The notes below the pieces were generated by a model. It did no database searches. It had not been told where the DNA came from and saw nothing but the letters and a program-made list of their open reading frames with translations. A stretch of DNA of 64,000 bases from Paraburkholderia agricolaris (GTDB lineage Bacteria; Pseudomonadota; Gammaproteobacteria; Burkholderiales; Burkholderiaceae): contig NZ_QPER01000001.1 in assembly GCF_009455635.1 (NCBI RefSeq), forward strand, positions 3,534,001-3,598,000, given 5' to 3'. Shown piece by piece: positions 46,524 to 54,740 of this stretch. Position 1 is the first letter of the stretch. The number at the start of each line of letters is the position of its first letter. The translations under genes were made by a program, and so were the position numbers.

Positions 46524-48509
46524 TCAGATATCCGCTTCCACTTCGTTGCCCTTTTCTTCCAGCCAGCTGCGCCGCGACGCCGCTTCGCCCTTGCCCATCA
46601 GCATCGTCATACGCGCCACTGTGGCGTCGTAGTCGAGTTCGCCGAGTGCCACCGGCGTCAAGCGCCGCGTGTCGGGGTTCATCGTGGTGTCCCACAACTG
46701 CTCCGCACTCATTTCGCCTAGGCCCTTGAAGCGGCTGATCGACCATTGCGTATCGCGCACACCGTCTTTGCGCAGCTTGTCGAGGATCGCTTCGAGCTCG
46801 CCTTCGTCGAGCGCATAGAGCTTCTGCGCCGGCTTCTTGCCACGTGCGGGCGCATCGACCCGGAACAGCGGCGGGCGCGCCACGCACACATGCCCACGCT
46901 CGATCAGTTGCGGGAAATGCTTGAAGAACAGCGTGAGCAGCAGCACCTGGATGTGCGAACCGTCGACGTCAGCGTCCGACAAGATGCAGATCTTGCCGTA
47001 GCGCAGATTCGACAGATCGACCTTGTCGTCCGGGCTATGCGGGTCGACACCGATCGCCACCGAAATGTCGTGCACTTCGTTGTTGGCAAACAGCCGGTCG
47101 CGCTCGGTTTCCCACGTATTCAGCACCTTGCCGCGCAGCGGCAGGATCGCCTGATATTCCTTGTCGCGGCCCATCTTCGCCGAGCCGCCCGCCGAATCGC
47201 CCTCGACGAGGAACAGTTCGTTGCGGCCGATTTCCGTCGATTCGCAGTCGGTCAGCTTGCCCGGCAGCACAGCCACGCCCGAACTCTTGCGCTTCTCGAC
47301 CTTCTGGCCGGCACGGGTGCGCGCCTGTGCCTGTTTGATGACGAGGTCGGCGAGCTTCTTGCCGTGCTCGACGTGCTGGTTCAGCCACAGCTCCAAGGCC
47401 GGACGCGAGAACGACGACACCAGTTTCACCGCATCGCGGCTATTCAGGCGCTCCTTGATTTGCCCCTGGAACTGCGGATCGAGCACCTTCGCCGACAGCA
47501 CGAACGAAACGCGCGCGAACACGTCTTCCGCCAGCAGCTTCACACCCTTCGGCTGCAGGTTATGCAACTCGACGAAGCTCTTCACGGCCTGGAACAGACC
47601 GTCGCGCAAACCGGATTCGTGCGTGCCGCCCGCGGGTGTCGGAATCAGATTGACGTACGACTCGCGCATCAGCGTGCCTTCTTCGCTCCATGCGACGACC
47701 CATGTGGCGCCTTCGCCCTCAGCAAACGTCTCTTCGCTGGTACGCGAATTTTCGACGTAGCGCTCGCCCTCGAATAGCGGAATCAGCAAATCGCTGCCGT
47801 TCATGCCTTCCAGCAGGTAGCCGCGCAAACCGTCTTCGTACTTCCAGCTTTGCTGCTCACCGGTTTTCTCGTTGATCAGCGTGACTTCGACGCCCGGCAA
47901 CAGCACCGCTTTCGAGCGCAGCAGACGTTGCAGTTCGCCGAGCGGCAGGTTCGGCGAATCGAAATATTTCGGATTGGCCCACGCAGTGACGCGCGTGCCG
48001 GATTTCTTGTCGGCCTTTGTTGCAGGCCGAACTTCGAGCTGCTTCGCGACGTCGCCGTTGGCAAAGCTCAACTCGGCGACCTTGCCGTCGCGCCACACGG
48101 TGACGTCGAGGCGCGTGGACAGCGCGTTGGTGACCGACACGCCGACGCCGTGCAGGCCGCCCGAGAACGTGTAGGCGCCGCCGGCGGCTTTATCGAACTT
48201 GCCGCCCGCGTGCAGGCGCGTGAAAACGATCTCGACAACCGGCACGCCTTCTTCCGGATGCATGCCGAAGGGAATACCACGGCCGTCGTCGTCGACCGAG
48301 ACCGAATGGTCCGCATGCAGCGTGACCGTGATTTGCCGGCCGTGGCCGCCAAGGGCCTCGTCCGACGCGTTGTCGATAACTTCCTGAATGATGTGCAGCG
48401 GATTTTCGGTGCGGGTGTACATCCCGGGCCGTTGCTTGACCGGCTCCAGGCCCTTCAACACCTTGATCGACGCTTCGCTATACGCGGCGTTTGGCTTTTT
48501 CGTAGACAT
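46524..48509 (-). CDS. parE: DNA topoisomerase IV subunit B
   Basis: ParE is the ATPase subunit of topoisomerase IV. The 661-residue product has the GHKL ATP site (IIQEVIDNASDEALGGHGRQ, DDDGRGIPFGMHPEEGVP, GGLHGVGVSVTNALS), the transducer domain, and the TOPRIM domain with LFLVEGDSAGGSAKMGRDKE and DADVDGSHIQVLLLTLFF. The C-terminal part ends EEKGNEVEADI. It heads the parE-parC pair. A cluster of DnaA-box-like 9-mers lies just in front of its start (48537-48571). Confidence 0.98.
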   Translation of the reverse strand: MSTKKPNAAYSEASIKVLKGLEPVKQRPGMYTRTENPLHIIQEVIDNASDEALGGHGRQITVTLHADHSVSVDDDGRGIPFGMHPEEGVPVVEIVFTRLHAGGKFDKAAGGAYTFSGGLHGVGVSVTNALSTRLDVTVWRDGKVAELSFANGDVAKQLEVRPATKADKKSGTRVTAWANPKYFDSPNLPLGELQRLLRSKAVLLPGVEVTLINEKTGEQQSWKYEDGLRGYLLEGMNGSDLLIPLFEGERYVENSRTSEETFAEGEGATWVVAWSEEGTLMRESYVNLIPTPAGGTHESGLRDGLFQAVKSFVELHNLQPKGVKLLAEDVFARVSFVLSAKVLDPQFQGQIKERLNSRDAVKLVSSFSRPALELWLNQHVEHGKKLADLVIKQAQARTRAGQKVEKRKSSGVAVLPGKLTDCESTEIGRNELFLVEGDSAGGSAKMGRDKEYQAILPLRGKVLNTWETERDRLFANNEVHDISVAIGVDPHSPDDKVDLSNLRYGKICILSDADVDGSHIQVLLLTLFFKHFPQLIERGHVCVARPPLFRVDAPARGKKPAQKLYALDEGELEAILDKLRKDGVRDTQWSISRFKGLGEMSAEQLWDTTMNPDTRRLTPVALGELDYDATVARMTMLMGKGEAASRRSWLEEKGNEVEADI

Positions 48510-48536
48510 GGTTGACTCGGGTGCGTCGGTTCATCG

Positions 48537-48571
48537 TTGTCCACAGGTCCTGTGGACAGGTCCGTGGACAA
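48537..48571. promoter_or_regulatory. DnaA-box-like cluster upstream of parE
   Basis: Three near-consensus 9-mers: TTGTCCACA (plus, 48537-48545), CTGTCCACA (minus, 48551-48559) and TTGTCCACG (minus, 48563-48571), against the consensus TTATNCACA. The first two are arranged as the palindrome TGTCCACAGG-T-CCTGTGGACA (48538-48558). It lies 28-62 bases upstream of the parE start codon, where promoter or operator function is expected. Confidence 0.55.
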
Positions 48572-48688
48572 TGCGTTGAGTTTTCAAAAAAAGCGAAACG
48601 AAACAACGGGGTTAGGTGGGGTGCCCGCAGTGCGGGCAAGCTGTTTTATCGCCCGGCTTCCCGTAGGCTCGCTCGACGGCGGCTCGAC

Positions 48689-48708
48689 GCCGGGCTCTAC
48701 AGCCCGGC
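48689..48708. terminator. perfect hairpin in the uup-parE gap
   Basis: GCCGGGCT / AGCCCGGC, an 8-bp perfect stem with CTAC loop, 139 bases from the Uup stop. A second small palindrome GCCCGCA-G-TGCGGGC lies in the same gap near 48630. There is no T-run, so it is an uncertain terminator. The 48510-48846 gap (337 bases) holds no gene I would defend. Confidence 0.35.
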
Positions 48709-48846
48709 AAAGGCCTGCCGGTGCGAACGCCGGAGGAAGCCTGTTCGCGGGGTATTTTACTGATTTCGAACCAGGCGGCAATTCACGACCTGCGAGCGTG
48801 GCCGTTTGGACAAGGGGCGGCATGCAGATCACGCCGCTCCCGTGCA

Positions 48847-50784
48847 TCACTTACGTTTGTTTTCCAGCTCGTCCCAGCGTTCCAGCGCGATCAGCAACTC
48901 CTCGTCGATCGCGGCATAGCGCTCGGTCAGGCGCGTGCCCTCCTGAGCGTCTTTGGCGAAAACCGAACCGTCTTCGAGTTGGGCGCCGATGGTTTTCTGC
49001 TCGGCCTCGAGCGCGGCAATTTTCGCCGGCAACGCTTCGAGTTCGCGCTGATCCTTGAACGACAGCTTGGCGGCGCGCTGCGTATTGCGGCCCGCGCCGG
49101 CATCTTTCGGGGCCGCCGTTTCTTTTGCCGCGTCTTTGGCCGCTTCTTTCTGCGCGTCCTGCGCCATCTGCTGCGAGCGGTCCCGCTGAATCTGCCAGTC
49201 GGTAAAGCCGCCGACGTACTCGCGCCACTTACCCCCGCCTTCTGCGGCGATCACCGAAGTCGCGACGTTATCCAGAAACGCGCGATCGTGGCTGACCAGC
49301 AGCACGGTGCCGTCGTATTCGGTGAGCAGTTCTTCGAGCAACTCGAGTGTCGGGATGTCGAGGTCGTTGGTCGGTTCGTCGAGCACCAGCACGTTCGCCG
49401 GACGCGCGAACAGACGTGCCAGCAGCAGACGATTGCGCTCGCCGCCCGACAGCGACTTGACCGGCGAACGCGCGCGTTCCGGCGCGAACAGGAAGTCGCC
49501 GAGATAGCTCATCACGTGCTTCTTCTGGCCGTTCACTTCAACCCACTCGCTACCCGGGCTGATCGTATCGGCCAGGCTCTTGTCCAGATCGAGCTGCGCG
49601 CGCATCTGGTCGAAGTACGCGACTTGCAGATTGGTGCCGATCCGCACCGTGCCTTCGTCCGGCGCCAACTCACCGAGGATCATCTTGAGCAGCGTGGTCT
49701 TGCCCGCGCCATTCGGACCGACAAAACCGATCTTGTCGCCGCGCATGACCGTGGCCGTGAAGTTGTCGACCACCGTGCGCGAACCGTAGCGCTTGGTGAC
49801 GTCGGTCAGTTCGGCGACGATCTTGCCGGACTTTTCGCCCTGCCCCACGTCGAGCTTCACGTTGCCCTGCACGTTGCGGCGTTCGGCGCGCTCATTGCGC
49901 ATCTCCACGAGCCGTGCAATCCGGCCGACGCTGCGCGTGCGGCGCGCTTCCACGCCCTTGCGAATCCACACTTCTTCCTGGGCGAGCAGTTTGTCGAACT
50001 TGGCCGCTTCCACTTGCTCGATTTCAAGCTGCTGCGCCTTCCGGGTCTGGTAAGCGCTGAAATTGCCCGGATACGACAGCAAACGCCCGCGATCCAGTTC
50101 GACGATGCGCGTGGCGACACGGTCGAGAAATGCGCGATCGTGGGTAATGAAGAGCAGCCCCGCGCGCAGCGAAACCAGCAACTCCTCGAGCCAGCGGATG
50201 CCGTCGAAATCGAGGTGGTTGGTTGGCTCGTCGAGCAGCAGCACGTCCGGCTGCACGACCAGCGCGCGCGCCAGCGCCACGCGCTTTTGCATGCCGCCCG
50301 ACAGCGAACCGACCCGCGCCTCGCCATTCAGACCGATCTGCTGCAGCGTGGTGGCCACGCGCGTGCTCCAGTTCCAGGCGTCCGAATGGTCGAGCGCCGA
50401 TTGCAGCGTGTTCATGCGCGACATCAGTTCGTCGTGTACCGGGCCTTCCGGCTCGTCGGCAAGCTGATTGGCGACTACATCGTATTCGTCTAGCAGCGCA
50501 CGGGCATGAGTCAGGCCGGCGGCAACCGCTTCGAAGACGGTGTCGTCGGTATCGAACTCCGGCTCTTGCGGCACGTAGACCGAGGTCAGACCCTGCTGGC
50601 GCGTGACGAGGCCGTCGTCTGGCTTGGCCAGATCGGCGACGATCTTCAGCAGCGACGACTTGCCCGCGCCGTTACGGCCGATCAGCCCAACGCGCTCGCC
50701 CGCTTCGAGGGAGAAATCCGCGTGATCGAGCAACGCGACGTGACCGAACGCCAGTTGGGCCCCGGTAATGGTGTAAAGCGACAT
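48847..50784 (-). CDS. uup: ABC-F ATPase, Uup type
   Basis: A 645-residue soluble protein with two ABC nucleotide-binding domains. The first has Walker A GRNGAGKSS near 36-44 and signature LSGGMQKRVALARAL. The second has GPNGAGKTT and LSGGERNRLLLARLF, both with DEPTNHLD/DEPTNDLD Walker B. A linker (RRTRSVGRIARLVEMR) separates them, and a C-terminal charged coiled-coil (about 560-645) follows, the feature of Uup that binds branched DNA. ABC-F proteins act on ribosomes or on replication-related DNA structures, not as transporters. The gene lies just before the DnaA-box-like cluster and parE, all on the minus strand. Confidence 0.93.
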   Translation of the reverse strand: MSLYTITGAQLAFGHVALLDHADFSLEAGERVGLIGRNGAGKSSLLKIVADLAKPDDGLVTRQQGLTSVYVPQEPEFDTDDTVFEAVAAGLTHARALLDEYDVVANQLADEPEGPVHDELMSRMNTLQSALDHSDAWNWSTRVATTLQQIGLNGEARVGSLSGGMQKRVALARALVVQPDVLLLDEPTNHLDFDGIRWLEELLVSLRAGLLFITHDRAFLDRVATRIVELDRGRLLSYPGNFSAYQTRKAQQLEIEQVEAAKFDKLLAQEEVWIRKGVEARRTRSVGRIARLVEMRNERAERRNVQGNVKLDVGQGEKSGKIVAELTDVTKRYGSRTVVDNFTATVMRGDKIGFVGPNGAGKTTLLKMILGELAPDEGTVRIGTNLQVAYFDQMRAQLDLDKSLADTISPGSEWVEVNGQKKHVMSYLGDFLFAPERARSPVKSLSGGERNRLLLARLFARPANVLVLDEPTNDLDIPTLELLEELLTEYDGTVLLVSHDRAFLDNVATSVIAAEGGGKWREYVGGFTDWQIQRDRSQQMAQDAQKEAAKDAAKETAAPKDAGAGRNTQRAAKLSFKDQRELEALPAKIAALEAEQKTIGAQLEDGSVFAKDAQEGTRLTERYAAIDEELLIALERWDELENKRK

Positions 50785-50986
50785 GGAGAATTGGAGAAGA
50801 CAGCGATGAGTCGGAACTGCTCATTGTACCGGGCGCGCGCTCGGGTGCCTGTATGCCGGAAGAGATAGGCTGATTGGCCGGCTTGAAAAACGGGTTCGGA
50901 AGGAATCCCGGCCGAACCTTGAGCGGGGAAGCTCGACCGGACGGTGCTTGCACCCGCCCGGCCAGTCGTTCACAGGCCCGACACGC

Positions 50987-51391
50987 TTACTTCACGTGCA
51001 CCGTGATGGTCTTACTCAGCTCCGGACCGTACGAGCGGTGCATGCCGTCGCCGAATTGCAGCGTCAGCGTATGGTCACCCGGCGGCAGCGTCACATCGGT
51101 TTCGGTCTGCCCTTTGCCGAAGTGAAGCGATTTATCAGTCGCGGGAATCACTTCGCCTTTAGGAAGCGGTTTGCCGTCGATCAGCAAATGATGATGGCCG
51201 GTGCCATCCGTCATCGTGCCGGCCGGCGCGATGCTCATGCCTTCGACAGCGAACACCACATGCACCGGGTTGCTGACGGTTGCGCCGTCCGCCGGCTGCA
51301 CGAAAGACACGCTCGCGGCTTGCGCAGCGCCTGATACGGCCAGCAAGCCGGCCAGTGCCGCACCGATCAACCATTTGTTTTTAAACATCAT
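50987..51391 (-). CDS. DUF4399-family exported protein
   Basis: A 134-residue protein with a signal peptide (about 1-25, ending GAAQA). The mature DUF4399 part shows VSFVQPADGATVSNPVHVVF, GTGHHHLLIDGKPLPKGEVI and HTLTLQFGDGMHRSYGPE. The paired His motif GHHHLLID and the later MHRSYGP look like possible metal ligands. Function unknown; it is probably periplasmic. AGGAGAAAA precedes a double ATG; either 51391 or 51388 could be the start. It is divergent from rubredoxin. Confidence 0.88.
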   Translation of the reverse strand: MMFKNKWLIGAALAGLLAVSGAAQAASVSFVQPADGATVSNPVHVVFAVEGMSIAPAGTMTDGTGHHHLLIDGKPLPKGEVIPATDKSLHFGKGQTETDVTLPPGDHTLTLQFGDGMHRSYGPELSKTITVHVK

Positions 51392-51726
51392 TTTTCTCCT
51401 TTTTGGGAAACGAAAGTCATGCGCGGGCCAGGCGGGCGTCGATTGCGACTCCGGTTGCGGCTTCGGTTACCTGAGGCCGATCGTCGCAATGGATGCGGTG
51501 CGCCCGCTGCGCCTGTCCAAAAAATGAGCTGCGGATCGAAGCATACACGCTGTGTATGACGAGGTTCGTCACGCGGGCCCGGACATGTCTCAGGCGCTTT
51601 GCGGCGATGCCGCATGGGTAAATGGCGGTCCGTTTGACAAATTCCGGTAATATTGCGGGTCGCCGCCGTGCCCAAAAAAGGGGCAGACTTGGCGGATCAC
51701 TGCATTGAACCAAAGAAGAGTACGTC
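51392..51726. other. 335-base divergent intergenic region (DUF4399 / rubA)
   Basis: Contains the perfect inverted repeat CATACAC-GCT-GTGTATG at 51542-51558 and promoter-like TTGACA (51634-51639) whose nearest TAATAT is only 8 bases away, so a normal sigma-70 promoter is not convincing. No gene seen. Confidence 0.5.
51542..51558. promoter_or_regulatory. perfect 7-3-7 inverted repeat, candidate operator
   Basis: CATACAC (51542-51548) and GTGTATG (51552-51558) with GCT between, lying about 150 bases from either the DUF4399 start or the rubA start. Unlike the terminators it has A/T-rich arms and no T-tract, so a protein-binding site is more likely than a terminator. Confidence 0.45.
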
Positions 51727-51918
51727 GTGAGCGAAGTAATTGAAGTGACTGAATATAAGAGCTGGGTCTGCCTGATTTGCGGCTGGATCTACAACGAAGA
51801 AGAAGGCCTTCCCGAAGAAGGTATCGCCCCGGGCACGCGGTTCGCCGCGATTCCGGACGACTGGCGCTGCCCGCTGTGCGATGTCAGCAAGGCGGAGTTT
51901 GCAGTGGTGGAATTCTGA
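51727..51918 (+). CDS. rubA: rubredoxin
   Basis: A 63-residue rubredoxin with a single Fe(Cys)4 centre made by CLICGWIYNEEEG and DDWRCPLCDVSKAEF. It carries electrons in the cytoplasm, often for alkane hydroxylase or oxygen/peroxide defence. Its size and motif spacing are typical. The start is a GTG at 51727 with AGAGTACG upstream. It ends at a strong terminator (51997-52025). The DNA to its right is no longer typical core chromosome. Confidence 0.95.
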   Translation: MSEVIEVTEYKSWVCLICGWIYNEEEGLPEEGIAPGTRFAAIPDDWRCPLCDVSKAEFAVVEF

Positions 51919-52367
51919 GTGCGCTCAACCGAACCGGGGTGCGCTGCCTGATTTAGTGCGGCAATGGCAGTACGGCAGTGCACCGGATGGTTTGCGCGGC
52001 CCAGTGGGTGATGCCCACTGGGCCGTTTGTTTTGGGGAAATGGAATGGCAGGCGCAAAGCTTGTCATAAGGGGCGCTCTTCCCCTGCCATAGCAAATAAA
52101 TTTGCAACATACGAAACGCGATACGCCGATTCTTTTAGCCGCATCCTTGGCCCAACCGACATTAGCGCGATTACCAGCCAGTAGGGCAAAGCCTTGAACG
52201 AGGGTTAGCTTGATTGAGACGGATGGTCAAGTACGTCCGGGAGTGGCTGAAATAATAGAGACAGAGCGGTTAAATCCCGTGGATTGCGCTGCCTGGCAAG
52301 CGATGCTGCCGGGGATGCGGCATTCACCGCTCCTTTCTAAAAAAATACGAAAAAAGCCCGAGGGAAT
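51919..52367. other. 449-base region after rubA; left edge of the accessory segment
   Basis: Holds the rubA terminator (51997-52025) and then about 340 bases of A/T-richer sequence with no gene I would defend. Several short frames exist on both strands but none has a ribosome site. This is where typical Burkholderia content ends. Confidence 0.55.
51997..52025 (+). terminator. intrinsic terminator of rubA
   Basis: A 12-bp perfect stem (CGGCCCAGTGGG / CCCACTGGGCCG) with a TGATG loop, followed by TTTGTTTT. Confidence 0.95.
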
Positions 52368-52667
52368 ATGAGGATTAAAAGCAAATGGGGACGCGGTATT
52401 CACGAAGGGAAAGTCGTTTCCGTCGTAGACGGCAAGCGGATTTTCATCCATCTACACGCTTCAGTTGAAACGCTCTCTTTAGGCAATATAGCGGCCCGTC
52501 GAAGCCAAAGCGTGCTTACCGTCTCGATCGATAATGTGCAAAAAATAGCGGATCACATGAGCGAACCATTTACCCACGCGAAACGAGACGACGTGGTAGT
52601 TCTGCTTTATGAAAACGACGAAACTCGTACAGCGGCGCTCGCCATGCTCGGGTTGCGCGACGCATAA
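52368..52667 (+). CDS. hypothetical protein (99 aa)
   Basis: A 99-residue protein starting MRIKSKWGRGIHEGKVVSVV, with short strands (KRIFIHLH, SVLTVSID) and a C-terminal helix (TRTAALAMLGLRDA). GAGGGAAT just before the ATG supports it. Codon use is visibly less G/C-biased than in neighbouring core genes, consistent with recent arrival. No family recognised. It precedes the convergent TetR gene. Confidence 0.65.
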   Translation: MRIKSKWGRGIHEGKVVSVVDGKRIFIHLHASVETLSLGNIAARRSQSVLTVSIDNVQKIADHMSEPFTHAKRDDVVVLLYENDETRTAALAMLGLRDA

Positions 52668-52767
52668 GCAAAACCCTGCTGTTATTACTTCTTCAACCAC
52701 TCGCCGGCCGTGATCTCCACGGCCTCGGCGGCATTCTTGCTTACCTCGTTCTCCACAGCATCGCAGA

Positions 52768-53394
52768 TCAGCGCACAGGCGGCGCCGCGGCTAGCAAGCT
52801 GCGCAGGAAGACCATGATCATATGGCCAATGGGGACCTCGGACAGCATCGATCGCTGCAGTGCGAGGCCTTGCGAGAGCCCCATGAAGGACGCGGCTAAG
52901 ATAGTCGGCGATTCTGGCGGCACTCTTTCCAGCCTGGCAAAAATCTGCGCGATGCAATAAGCAAGGCCGTCACGGTGGGCGTCGAGCAACGCCTGTGAGG
53001 CTGCTGCAAAAACAGGGTTGCGGCGCCCCTGAAGCTTGAACTCAACGCCCAGCACAGACCACTCAGGCTCGGCATCAAGCGTCTGCGCCCAGACCTCCAA
53101 CGCATTCAGTATGTCGTCCGCAGACGAGGACGGGTCGCTCAGCGTCCGGGCAATGTCGGTTACTTGCGTCCTGGAACGCTCTTGCATCAACTCCACAAAC
53201 AACTCTTCCTTGCTCGCGAAATTCGAATAGAAAGCACCCTGCGTATAACCGGCCTCGGCCGCAATATCTCTGAGAGAAGTGGCGCCGAAACCTCTCTCGA
53301 CAAATAGCCGCTTCGCCGCAGCCAGCAAATGCGCCCGGGTCTGCAATCGACTTTCTTCGCGGCTCAGCCGCGGGGATTTGGTCGCCGTATTCAT
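52768..53394 (-). CDS. TetR/AcrR-family transcriptional regulator
   Basis: A 208-residue regulator. The TetR helix-turn-helix covers about 15-70 (RAHLLAAAKRLFVERGFGAT, SLRDIAAEAGYTQGAFYSNF, ASKEELFVELM). The C-terminal helical domain (about 75-208) ends MVFLRSLLAAAPPVR. The end is followed in another frame by a coding-like tail (see findings), so the C-terminus may have been altered. In front of the start lie two inverted repeats (53405-53418 and 53454-53471), the natural operator candidates. The divergent neighbour is an H-NS-like gene. Confidence 0.9.
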   Translation of the reverse strand: MNTATKSPRLSREESRLQTRAHLLAAAKRLFVERGFGATSLRDIAAEAGYTQGAFYSNFASKEELFVELMQERSRTQVTDIARTLSDPSSSADDILNALEVWAQTLDAEPEWSVLGVEFKLQGRRNPVFAAASQALLDAHRDGLAYCIAQIFARLERVPPESPTILAASFMGLSQGLALQRSMLSEVPIGHMIMVFLRSLLAAAPPVR

Positions 53395-53404
53395 GGCCGG
53401 AAGG

Positions 53405-53418
53405 ATATCAGTTGATAT
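53405..53418. promoter_or_regulatory. candidate TetR operator 1
   Basis: ATATCA-GT-TGATAT, a perfect 6-2-6 palindrome 11 bases upstream of the TetR start. Its closeness to the start codon suits autorepression. Confidence 0.6.
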
Positions 53419-53453
53419 TTAAAATTCAACTGGCTATTATTACGATTGCATTT

Positions 53454-53471
53454 CATATCTCACTTGATATG
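53454..53471. promoter_or_regulatory. candidate TetR operator 2
   Basis: CATATC-TCACTT-GATATG, a perfect 6-6-6 inverted repeat sharing the ATATC/GATAT arms with operator 1, about 49 bases further from the TetR gene (start to start). Confidence 0.55.
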
Positions 53472-53612
53472 CGAAAGTGCAAGGCACGACCTGAGTCCTT
53501 GGAGAGCCGTACGGAACAGGACGAGGGCGTGCGTGCGAAGTCAGTGCGGGAGCCAACCGCTAAGACCGGGAGCGCAATGCAACAACCTGGTCATGTACTA
53601 CGGAAAGAGAAC

Positions 53613-53924
53613 ATGAGCAGCAGGGTAAAGATCTTGAAGCAGCAACTCGCGCAACTCGATGAGCGGTTATTAGTGGCGTGGCAGCAGGAGCAGAAAGCGG
53701 CTATCGACCACGTCCGCCAGGTGATGAACTTCTTCAACCTGGTGCCTAACCAGTTACGCGTCGACCGGCGAGGCACGTACAACACCAAGCCGGTTCAGAT
53801 GAAGTATCAGGACCCGATCACCGGCGCGACCTGGAGCGGCCGTGGACGCGCGCCGTCCTGGATCCGGAACCGAAACTACGACGATTTTCTGGTCAGGCAT
53901 TCGGACGACGTCGGGGCAGACTAG
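53613..53924 (+). CDS. H-NS-family nucleoid protein (short, 103 aa)
   Basis: A 103-residue H-NS-type protein. The N-terminal helical oligomerisation part (about 1-50) begins MSSRVKILKQQLAQLDERLL. The C-terminal DNA-binding motif reads MKYQDPITGATWSGRGRAPS followed by WI; the GATWSGRGR element inserts into the minor groove of A/T-rich DNA. GGAAAGAGAAC precedes the ATG at 53613, whereas the open frame reaches 53412. Its position inside an atypical segment next to a tRNA fits a xenogeneic silencer carried by an island. It lies to the right of the TetR operators and could share their control. Confidence 0.88.
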   Translation: MSSRVKILKQQLAQLDERLLVAWQQEQKAAIDHVRQVMNFFNLVPNQLRVDRRGTYNTKPVQMKYQDPITGATWSGRGRAPSWIRNRNYDDFLVRHSDDVGAD

Positions 53925-53941
53925 GTAGGGTCGGTCGACGT

Positions 53942-54076
53942 TCAAGCAAGGCGATATTCATGGAGTCCGGATTCCGGATTCCGCACGGCCTCGCGGTATT
54001 TCCTGGCGAGTTCGCCGACCTTGACGATCGCGGCGCCCCCCCCCACTTGCTCTTTGCCGGTTTGTTGAACAGCCAC
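53942..54076 (-). CDS. possible small ORF with internal G9 tract (44 aa)
   Basis: A GTG-started minus-strand frame reading MAVQQTGKEQVGGGAAIVKV then GELARKYREAVRNPESGLHE and YRLA. The composition looks protein-like, but the ribosome site is weak. A run of nine C on the plus strand (54036-54044) sits inside it, so the frame may have been shifted there and this could be the 3' part of a longer gene. Not recognised. Confidence 0.25.
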   Translation of the reverse strand: MAVQQTGKEQVGGGAAIVKVGELARKYREAVRNPESGLHEYRLA

Positions 54077-54138
54077 GGCCGACTCGCAAAGCTCCTATTC
54101 TTGAAGAGTCCATTCGGACCCAATCAAGGAGGGAGGCC

Positions 54139-54444
54139 ATGCGCATGCTTCTCAACATACGAATACCTCACGAGCCATTTAACACGTTTGTGCGCGATGG
54201 CACTATCGGAGAGTTAATGGAGAGGATTCTCGCGGAGATGAAACCGGAAGCCGCCTACTTCACCTCGGAGAACGGAACACGCGGAGCAATCCTCATCGTG
54301 AACCTCGAGGAGCCGTCGCAGATTCCGAAATTCGCGGAACCATGGTTTCTTTCGTTCAATGCGGACTGCGAGTTTCGCGTGGTGATGGTGGCAGATGACC
54401 TCAGGAAAGCCGGACTCGAAACGCTTGGCTCCAAGTGGAAATAG
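54139..54444 (+). CDS. small conserved protein (101 aa), DUF3303-like appearance
   Basis: A 101-residue protein, MRMLLNIRIPHEPFNTFVRD then GTIGELMERILAEMKPEAAY, with strands GAILIVNLEEPSQIP and FRVVMVADDLRKAGLE. It has the alpha/beta pattern of ferredoxin-like-fold dimeric proteins seen in small Burkholderia proteins that databases sometimes name after pantothenate synthetase; I do not regard that name as evidence. AAGGAGGGAGG precedes the ATG at ideal spacing. It is the last plus-strand gene before the truncated remnant. Confidence 0.7.
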   Translation: MRMLLNIRIPHEPFNTFVRDGTIGELMERILAEMKPEAAYFTSENGTRGAILIVNLEEPSQIPKFAEPWFLSFNADCEFRVVMVADDLRKAGLETLGSKWK

Positions 54445-54740
54445 GGAGCGCGGCACGGCGTGTGAGCGCGAACAGCATGCCGTGCCGTCGCCCACTTCGG
54501 TCGACGTACTCAGATAACCGCTTGACCTCGAAGAACTGCCGTTGTGCACCAGTAAGTGCGCGCGGCCGAAGGGTTGGATTGGGACGCCCAGACCACACAC
54601 GTTTGATCCGGCTAGCTTGTAAACGCTGTCAACGATGAGATTTCGTAGACCATGACCAGCACACAACAACAAAAAAAGAGCCCGCCAATGCGGGCTCTCT
54701 GTATTTCAGAATAGGCGCACAAACTGCGCGGCATCACTAC
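54445..54740. other. gap containing a minus-strand terminator
   Basis: No defendable gene. The only clear element is the terminator at 54677-54698, whose T-run faces the minus strand. Confidence 0.5.
54677..54698 (-). terminator. intrinsic terminator of the truncated minus-strand gene
   Basis: AGAGCCCGC / GCGGGCTCT stem of 9 bp with a 4-base loop, followed in the minus direction by T7. It lies 42 bases downstream of the remnant's stop codon at 54741. Confidence 0.9.

Noticed and set aside
51634..51653. TTGACA plus TAATAT as rubA promoter
   Set aside because: The spacing is only 8 bases, far from the needed 16-18, so I do not call it a promoter.
52227..52451. Minus-strand frame MDENPLAVYDGNDF in the gap after rubA
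   Set aside because: It overlaps the start and ribosome site of the better-supported 99-residue gene and has no ribosome site of its own.
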